Positions 1 to 8,400 of a stretch of DNA of 23,010 nucleotides are shown piece after piece (the stretch's first letter is position 1; each line of letters opens with the position of its first letter). The translations under genes and the position numbers were made by a program. Origin of the DNA: Pelargonium cotyledonis (taxonomy: Eukaryota; Streptophyta; Magnoliopsida; Geraniales; Geraniaceae); NCBI GenBank assembly GCA_036897625.1, contig JAYMTA010000921.1:1-23010 (forward strand), given 5' to 3'. Below the pieces are notes generated by a model. It made no database searches, was not told where the DNA came from, and was given only the letters and a program-made list of their open reading frames with translations.

Positions 1-44
1 AATGTGGACCGCAGTGGGCTTTGACTGATGACATGGCCTCTAGT

Positions 45-54
45 GCCACGTGTC
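45..54. promoter_or_regulatory. G-box / ABRE-like site
   Basis: The decamer GCCACGTGTC contains the palindromic CACGTG core (47-52) with flanks typical of abscisic-acid-response elements bound by bZIP factors. No gene start is visible next to it in the window, so it may belong to a gene to the left or be fortuitous. Confidence 0.3.
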
Positions 55-885
55 GCTCTATTATTGGCTGAATATTATTCTGATTTTTTGTGTATCATCA
101 CAGGAAACTAGCAACTTTCATTACTTAGATGATAGTGACAGTATAACAGAAAAAAAGACAACCAAATTAGATCTAACCGAAACAAAACTAGTCTCCAACC
201 TAAATAAAATCAAAACTAATGCATAATCGAAAGAACACCCAATTCTCAAAACTTGAAACATACCAAGATCCATGTACTCTTTTGATTTGAGTACTAACCA
301 AAAGAACCAGATTAGGGGCGTTGGGTTAACCTCCCCCCCTCCCGGTATGTCGAACAGCTTCCTGTAAGCTCCGCATACCAAAAATCATGTATTCTTTTGA
401 TTCGAGTATTAACCAATAAACCAAATCAGGGGCACTAGGAAGACCCCACCGATCTGTCGAACAACTTACTACACGCACCAAATGACCACTAACCCAACTC
501 GCCGAACCAGACCCCGTCGATCTTGGCTTACCCGTGACATGATTCTATCACGGGAGCCACCTCGTACCGCAAACTCTGATGATGTTGCTGATGTCCCAAC
601 CACTACTTGCCAGACCCTAGCCGCCCTTCAAAGCCCCACACATGCAAAAACCCTAACCACCCTTTGTTTCCCTACAAGCAATACACTCATAGAGAGAGAA
701 TGACCACCAAATGACCAGTGCCACCACTCAAGAGAGCCTCTACAATCCCAAATGAGCCGCAACCGCCGCAACCCACCCTAGAGAGAGTTCCGCTTTGAAC
801 CAAATAACCTTAAGTTTACAACAATAAATGTCACAAAAAAAATTACGAGTTATGAGAACTCAAATCATTAGTAACATGCATGCAT
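55..885. other. Intergenic sequence with no supported gene
   Basis: Short open frames exist on both strands (for example 482-703 on + and 121-381 on -). Their predicted peptides show no recognisable domain and are compositionally biased, so I do not call them genes. The only structure I see is the pair of diverged tandem units at 262-477. Confidence 0.6.
262..477. repeat. Two diverged tandem units of about 100-115 bp
   Basis: Unit 1 (262-376) and unit 2 (377-477) both start ACCAA and share a block around CATGTA(C/T)TCTTTTGATT, then GAGTA(C/T)TAACCAA, then CAGGGGC-like and TGTCGAACA(G/A)CTT strings. A further ACCAAATGACC begins at 478. The units are clearly related but diverged. They look like an old tandem duplication or part of a degraded mobile element. 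Confidence 0.65.
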
Positions 886-1286
886 GGGTGTTCATAGGCG
901 GGTTACCTGCCTAACCTGCTTATTGCAGGTTAGAGTTTTGTAATTCATGAACCACCCACGAGTTATGAATTTTTGAACGATTGTGAAACCCGGGTTTCAG
1001 GCGTTCGACGGGTTATGCGCAAACCGCCCAATACTTATTTGATTTAACCTAAATCTAATTAAATCATCAAGATATAATTAAAACTTGAATAAATTTGCAT
1101 TTTTCTTAACAATCACCCAAACTAATGAAGGGAAAAAGAATCATTAAGAATATATAAACTAAATCAATAAAATAGCTTAATCAAACGGTCCAAACCAAAT
1201 GGCGTCTCTTAGGATTTTAGTTGACCAAGTAAACAAATTACCCGTGGGTTGATCTTTGTGAACCCGTGACCCACCCATTGAACATA
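886..1286. repeat. Candidate degraded terminal-inverted-repeat element
   Basis: The left end (TGTTCATAGGCGGGTTAC from 889) and the reverse complement of the right end (TGTTCAATGGGTGGGTCAC, ending at 1284) align with a few mismatches and one gap. GGGTT/AACCC-type motifs are spread just inside both ends. I see no convincing target duplication. Treat as a repeat candidate of uncertain class. Confidence 0.35.
911..933. repeat. Perfect 9-bp inverted repeat with 5-nt loop
   Basis: CTAACCTGC (911-919) and GCAGGTTAG (925-933) are exact reverse complements separated by TTATT. It lies just inside the left end of the candidate element at 886-1286. Confidence 0.7.
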
Positions 1287-1421
1287 TGAGTTGGGCTGGG
1301 CTATAGATTGGGAAGTGAATAGTTTAAGCTTGAGTGTTTTTTTTGGAGGTGCACTTATCATTTGGGTGAATTTTTTCTTAAAATATTTCGTTAGGATAAA
1401 TAAGTTAATATAAAAATGAGA

Positions 1422-1561
1422 GGTCTCTTAAGGGATGCCGCAAAGGTCAAAACACACATCTTCATATTGGAGGTCGTGAGTTCAACTCCTATTGTACTGG
1501 AGTGATTTTGGGTTAAAATGATAGAGCTATCCCATGTTACTTAAATGATCAAAATAAAAAT
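1422..1561 (+). mobile_element. tRNA-derived SINE with 11-bp target-site duplication
   Basis: The 140-bp body has a tRNA-like head. A box-like TGCCGCAAAGG (1436-1446) and B box-like AGTTCAACTCC (1479-1489, close to the GGTTCGANTCC consensus) are about 33 bp apart, with the intervening GGAGGTCGTG typical of a tRNA T-arm side. The end is A-rich (AAAATAAAAAT). Identical copies of TAAAAATGAGA flank it at 1411-1421 and 1562-1572, as expected of LINE-mediated retroposition. I do not recognise the exact SINE family. Confidence 0.7.
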
Positions 1562-1572
1562 TAAAAATGAGA

Positions 1573-1849
1573 AGTATTAAGACTTGTTGAGCCAAACATT
1601 TCGAATTTCGTTTAAGTTTACAGATTCAAACCTCGTCATCGACTGTGTGGTGTGAAGGGTAGTTTTGGTTATGTGGATGGATTGGTTTACAAAGAAGCCA
1701 TAACTTAGGTCGTTTGGGATCAAAAGTTCCACTTGTTCCCAAATAAAAAACTGGAATTTTCATCTAAGCTCATAATCGGTCGGGCCGGTTCCCAAATAGT
1801 CAAGCACATAAACAAAACAAAATATCAAATCAAGTAGACCCTTCTCCGA
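1573..1849. other. Intergenic sequence upstream of MED13
   Basis: No gene is seen. GATTCAAACCTC at 1623-1634 resembles another Pol III B box, possibly from a second decayed SINE, but no A box or duplication supports it. The rest is unremarkable AT-rich promoter-proximal sequence. Confidence 0.5.
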
Positions 1850-2405
1850 GTCCGTCCCTTCTCTTCCAGCCCCGACTCGGATTTAGCAGTAAACGAACAC
1901 CAAAGCTCTCTCTCTCAAACGCCCTGCAACTTCCAAATTCCACCTGATTCCTCTCAGATTCTCACACCTACTCCATCTCTCCCAATTTCGCTTCTTTCTC
2001 GACAAGCTTTTGCAAATTTGCGAGGTCTACTTTTCTCAGCTAATTCAACCTCCTTTTCCAGATTCCTACTTCCCATTCCTTTTCCCTCCTTTTTTTTCGC
2101 CTTCCCAGAATTAGGGTTCCCTTTATTTTTGTATTTGAATTGGTGCTCTTGTTTGGTGCTCTAAACCTCACGTGTATTCGGAATCTGTCTCCTCTCTGCA
2201 GGTTCGTGGAGTTGGATTCGTGTTTATGATTTATCTTTTTTTCTTTATTTCCTGTGCGGTGAATTGTTGATATTGCATTGCTTTTGAAGCTCTATTTGCA
2301 GGTAGAATCATGGGTGCCTTTTTGATGATTGGTTTGTAGCGTTGGAGTTTGGAGTGTTGAGAAGCATTCGTTGCTGTGGAAGTTTTTAGCTTACTGGAAA
2401 GAGTC
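1850..2405 (+). promoter_or_regulatory. Probable promoter edge and 5' leader of MED13
   Basis: No clear TATA box is visible. From about 1850 the sequence becomes pyrimidine-rich with CT runs (for example at 1903-1917), typical of plant transcription start regions and leaders. Candidate leader-intron acceptors are CTCTGCAG ending at 2200 and TATTTGCAG ending at 2301. Candidate donors lie at CGAG/GTCTAC near 2024 and further upstream. A leader intron is therefore plausible, but the exact structure cannot be set without transcripts. The main ATG at 2406 has G at -3 and T at +4, a moderate context. Confidence 0.45.
2310..2339 (+). promoter_or_regulatory. Possible upstream ORF in the 5' leader
   Basis: An ATG at 2310 opens a nine-codon ORF (MGAFLMIGL, then TAG at 2337-2339) ending 66 nt before the MED13 start. 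It lies just after a good 3' splice acceptor ending at 2301, so it would be in the mature leader if that acceptor is used. Its effect on translation is inference. Confidence 0.35.
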
Positions 2406-5400
2406 ATGTGGACGAATGTTTTTAAAATTGTATGCTTTCTCATCTTTATCAACTTCTAATAACTATTTGCATATGTGGATCACAGACGTCATGTATCAAT
2501 TTGAATTGCATTCACTTACACAGAAACAGCAGTTGAGTTCATGGTGGCTCCTCTATTCTTGATTACCAGGCATTTGTCAATATGATAATATTGTGCAATT
2601 GAGCTAACTTTGGATCTCGACCTTAGGCTTTGTAGCTCAGTTTGAATTATTGATGGTTACAAGTATTTACGAAAATGAAGGATCCAAATAGTTTTGTTGT
2701 ATGAATGCCCTCTATTTAATATATTTCTATAGCATTTCTGGCTCCTACCAATATATCTTCTGTTCAAAGTTTGCCCTTTTGGGATAGATTAGCAAATACA
2801 TGGTAAATGGAAGGAAGGTGTGAGTTTTGCTAGCTTTAATCGAAGAAGTTTATGCTTGCTGGAAGTGGATAATTCGTGTCGCTAGCATTTTTTTTTTGGA
2901 AGATGATATATTGGTTATTCATTTTTCAGAATTAAGATGATATAATTATCATTTGAAAATATATACATGTTCACAACAATTTTGAGAAAGGTTCTTGACC
3001 CACTATCTTCTTGACATAAGTAACATGCTGATTGGGCATCATAAATGCATGCGGCTCACATGAATCCTCTAGTATAATGACAGTGTCATATAAGGAAACT
3101 TCAACAATGCATTCTTTTGGTATCTCTTGTTTGGGTATCACATATTGAATCGAAGGTGCAATCTTTTGAGCTGGTTAGAAATCCTCAAGGATAATGACAG
3201 TGCCATATAACAAAACTTCTAATGTATACTATCAATTCCACTCTTGCACTCTTGACCTGTATTGATATCCACTGTGTACATGAGCTAACACAGTGTTGGA
3301 CTTAGGATCTTATTGCCATGCCATGAGAACAAAGTAGCATAGGGTTCTGTGTGGAGCCCCTTGCCCGAAATCAAGGGTGGCGTTTAGGCTAGGCAATAGG
3401 TACTTTGTCTAACAGTTTGTCGGTCATTTTTGTTAACTGGGACTTCATCACATGTGCATGCACAGAAAAATTGGCGACTAAAAGTATAAAATTCACCCTA
3501 TAAATTTGTTGAAGGTTTTCTTAGTTGCGTACTATCCAGTTCACCTTTTTAAAATATTAAATCATGCTATTTAATTTTACATTATTGACCTTTTCTTCAG
3601 GGGGGTCTCCGCCAGATATCATGGTTCCAGTTTCTCCCTTATGAACCTGACTTAAATCCTTTACCTGATAAAAGGTCAGATACCATGGCAATAAGTTTTC
3701 AAGTTCGTTTCACAAATAAAAAGATATCCTTTGTTAGTTGTTCAGTATGTGACTGATGTTGATTTGGGACAGTGTTAAACTGGACCAGAAAGATGCTGCT
3801 ATGCTAGTGGTGCTGTCCTCTCATTTGCAGTTGCAGAAGGAAAGGTTTTTGAGCACATGGACCAATTCCTTTGTTGGACCTTGGGATCCATCTCAGGGTT
3901 TGCACAATCCTGGTAAGGAATGTAGTTTGTTGGTTACCAACTATACATATTACTTTGAATCTTGTCCAGGGAAAAAACAGAAAAGAAGAAGGAAGGACAG
4001 TGGGTAGTTACTCATGCACTACTTGGAATATCTCATTCTCTGATCACTACCTTCATATTTGAAATGAGCAGATGAAAAACTCAAGCTTTGGCTTTTTCTT
4101 CCTGGGTGCCATTCATCTGTTCCTGAGCATGCTCAATCTGCAGTATCTAGATTAAGAGGTATGGTCTTGGTGGTTATTTTGTGATTAGGCTTGTTTTTTC
4201 CCCCACTAACTTCTGGAATTCTGGGCTGTTTTACAATTCTTATCAGATATATTTGTATATATTGTTATGGATATATCCGATTAGTTTTATGATTCATGTA
4301 TTAATGATTTGTGAAGTTGTTGCATCTGGACTTTGGTTGGCTCCTGGGGACTCTGAAGAGATTGCAACTGCTCTTTCTCAGTCTTTACGAAATTGTATAG
4401 AGAGGTGACCCGTGACCATAAATTCATTTTGAAGGCATTAAGCAGCATATATAGCTAAATCATAATTTGAAAACTATCTTATTGGAATTGGCAGGGCACT
4501 ATCTGGATTCTCCTACATGAGATACGGAGATGTGTTTTCGAAATATCATCCATCGCAAAGTGAAGAGCTCTTTAGGTCTGCTTAAAAAAAGCATTGTGCA
4601 TACATTAATGTTATGAAGTAGTCATGATGATCTTTTTTACTATGATGGCAATATGATTTAGTAATCGCAAAGGTTTTATCTTCAATGTTGTTTTTTAGTT
4701 ATTTATATCTGAAAAGCCTTCAACCAGAGCATGGTAATGCAAGTATGGTAGATTTAGCTTGTTGTGTCTCTAGTGACCATTTTGTTTATACTTAATGCCC
4801 TTACACCAGTATAATCTTTTTTCTATGCTGCAATTCGGGATGTAACTAAATTAGACATTGTTTTTTGCTGTTCATGATTCAGGATGGTCTTTTTTGCCAT
4901 GTTTTCAAGGGAAGGCAGTTGTCACGATAGATTTATTGTTGTGGTCTATACTTAATGCTCTAATTGTTTTTCTTCCTGCAAATTGGGATGTAATGAAATT
5001 AGAGTTTTGTGCTGTTTGTAACATACATATCTTTCATGCTTTGTTTTCAATAGACAGCAATTAACACCTTAGAACTAGGTTTCAAGTTTTGGTTTTAGAA
5101 GGTTACTTGGCTAGTTAATAAATGCAATATCTTTCAAATGTGAACATATATACTTGGCCATGCAGAATTTCTTATTTAGATGCAAATCAAACTAAGGATG
5201 TAAAGATAGGAATGATCAAATGGATCTTCCCACCATCTTCTTATTAATTTAATTTCTCGTTACCTTCTCAAAGGAAAATCATTCCCAATCAGTTATATGT
5301 GGGGAAGAAGAGACATTTTAATCCTGTTTAACATCTCTTTTCCTTAAGTATGTAACAATGATTTTTTATTTTATATTGAGGGTAAATTTAGAGAGAATTA

Positions 5401-8400
5401 GAATTCTAATTATCAATTATGGAAGTGTCAGAGCTTGATACTTGGTAAGTATATTAAACTGACTGTACACATATTTTGCACTTGAATTGTGCCTCCATTC
5501 ATGGTCTTCACTACATTATTTTATTATTAAGAGTTGTACGCAAACCCTAGATACTATTTTTATAAAGAAAAAAAGGTTTGTTGATCATCAGGGAAAAATG
5601 TCCTTGCATGTTTGCTCTTTATGGTAGATGGCAATATTAGTATTCTCAATAGGCATCTTCTGTGTGGATGATAAGAAAGGAATAATTACTTTGTTTCCTC
5701 AGATGTTCTGTTGATAGTGATGTCTTAAAGGTGGCACTAGCTTAACCAAGTGAAGCTTATATTGTATTACTATGTTCTTACTTCTGTCCTTTTTAAGTAC
5801 TATTTTTATTTTATAAGTTTTATATAATTAGTATAATTGGTGTTTGAGTTATGGTCTTTATGCGTTAGTTTGCTGCTCTTATCTTGAGCCTATGTTTCCT
5901 CAAATTTTTCTAATTAATAATTGGCGCTTTTGTAGGAGAGGGCAGCCTGCTATTGAGTTTATCTTTGCTGCAACTGAGGAGGCAATCTTTGTGCATGTTA
6001 TAATATCTTCAAAGTACGTATAGTCCATACCTTGTTATGTTTATTGATCCTTTATATAGAATATTTCATTACTTTATTCAACAACTTTTCCTCTCACGTA
6101 TGCGAACTTAATTTACATTTTTTTTATTTGCTCTAGGCATATCAGAGCACTTTCAAGTAGTGACATGGAAAAAGTATTAAAGAGGTCCTCAAAAAATTCC
6201 GATTATAAACTTCCAGGTTAGTGTGCTTGCTAACATAGAATCGTAGAATACTCTGGTTCATTGAAGAACAAGTTAAAGACTCTTCATGCAGGATATTTTC
6301 CCTCTAATTGTATTTTTGCATATTAAAAGTTTTTTCTTTGTTTAGGCTATAATGCTGTGTTTTAAAAAGCAAGGTCCCCTGGGGCTTAAGTGCGAAGCGC
6401 ACCGTGAAGCGTGGGCTTTATCGAAGTGAAGCGCATACAAAAACAGTTTAAAAAAAATTAACATATATATTTGAATACTAATGTTAGGGTGATAAAAGTA
6501 TTATAAAATTACACCATAAATCATAATCTTTAAATGTCTCAACTCTATTGACCAAAAAAACAAAACAAGTTCATGTTAAGGCTTAAATCATAAGACAATT
6601 CCACTTGAAGTTAAACAACTCTATTTTATAGAAAGAAGAAAAACATGTAAATTTTATTCATAATGATCATCATCATGAAGAAATGTGAAATCATCGTCTG
6701 AATTGTAAATGTTATCTTCCTCATCTCTATAGTATTTACTCTATAATTGATGTCGATATTTTGATATATTTTATGTGTAGAGGTGCTTCTTTTGTGTTTT
6801 TAGAATGTTAAAATCTTATAGCAGCAGTAAAGATTGAAAGTTGAAGGGTTTTTAAGTAGGTTTTTTGAGTTTATATTTACTAAAATAAGGTTCATACTAA
6901 GTAATATGAGTGTCAAATAAAAAGCCCTAAAAGCGCGGGCTTCGGGCTTCTTAAAAAAACCCATAAAGCGCGGGCTTCATGGGGCTTCATTGAAGGGGCT
7001 AGGCTTTTCATGAAGTGAAGCTCAAAAGTGGGGCTTCGGGCTTTTCAAAACACTGCTATAATGAGTATTGAGCGTGGAGCTTGGGGGTGCTTGGTTTTTA
7101 TATGAATATGCTAGTAACTATTTCCAATTTATGTAAACAAATATTTCTAATGAACAAATAAATGTAGAATAAATGCATTTGGCCAATGCTTTAGATATTG
7201 TAAAATTGGAAATATGTACTTGAGTACTTGACTTGAAGACAAAGTGAAAACATATCTTGAAACAATGGTTAACTGGACTATCAGAAGCAATTAGGGAACA
7301 TCTGTTTGCATCACATGCCTATCATTTTTTATTTGCCTCCCTAAACCATCCATTTGTCTGTTTCTAATATTTGAAAATTCATCTTCTTGCCCATTTCTCC
7401 CTACTCCGCTTCTGCTCCAATCTTAGTTATCTATCTCTTTCCTTCTTTTTGGGATTTTTTTCTAAGTTGTTGACTTTGGTAATGGGCTACACATAATGGA
7501 ATGTGCTTCCACTGCTAAAAGGTCAACCTTTATTGTTGGGATTCACTTGCACCGTCGTATTTAGCTCATTTCTTTCGTATATGTTCAATTTTGACTTATT
7601 TCACCTACTTCAACACTCTCCTCACGTGTGAGCTTCATATTTTTCTATTTATCGGTGGGCTCGACACATGTACAATTGGCTTCCCCTCACGCGTACGTAT
7701 TTTTCTTCCACACGTGGGCTGCTTCATGTATGTCCATCTGCAAGCAGGTTGGAGATCACGAGGGGAGGCAACACAAACGGGCTACCTTAGGGTGAAGGGC
7801 ATGATCAAAACCTGCTCTCATACTTGTTGAATTTGATAATGGGCTACACTTAATGTATTGGGCTTTTACTGCTGAAAAGTCAACATTTTTTTAGTATGGT
7901 TTCACTTGCACCATTATATGTTCTCTTTTGTATTTATCCAATGTGGAATTTATTTCATACACTTCAACAGTTGTGTAATCATGATCCTGAAATGAAAAAT
8001 AAAACTGCATTCTTTATGTTACTGGCTCCTTTGTAGTCTTTTTGATTGTGTATGTTTGTTTAATTTGGAGCAGTAATTGTTTCTCCTCATGGAATGCTTG
8101 GTAGGCTGACTGGATGTTGCCCTGGTGATCTTGTTAAGCAAGTGTATTTCAGGCAAGTTATTTTTTTTTTCCACACTTGCATCGTATCTTTCTCAGTGTA
8201 CAAATTAATTATGCATTCATTATATTTATAGAGCTTTTATTGATATATATTTTTGTGTGAAACATATTTGAACAGTTCTGGAAAGTTTAGGACTTCAAAT
8301 GGATTTATAGGCTTACCACAGTACCTTTCTCAAGGTTCCGGCTGCCAGCTGAGGGGGCAAAATTGCTATGCTGAAGTTACTCTTGGGTGCCCTAGAGCTG

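Larger units (their letters stand above)
6217..8073 (+). other. MED13 intron 8, expanded by two insertions
   Basis: At 1857 bp this is the longest intron, GT-AG, with donor GTTAGT and acceptor TTTGGAGCAG. About 1.2 kb of it is the hAT element and the TRIM-like element. Without them it would be about 650 bp. Open frames inside (such as 7591-7830 on +) lie in the TRIM and are not genes. Confidence 0.85.

Noticed and set aside
121..703. Short open frames near the left edge (121-381 minus, 482-703 plus)
   Set aside because: They are compositionally biased and overlap diverged tandem units, with no domain and no splice or start context.
1422..1561. A functional tRNA gene
   Set aside because: The A and B boxes are degenerate, no cloverleaf acceptor stem closes, and the flanking duplication plus A-rich tail indicate a SINE.
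7591..7830. Plus-strand 79-codon frame in intron 8
   Set aside because: It lies wholly within the reverse-oriented TRIM-like element and is explained by it.
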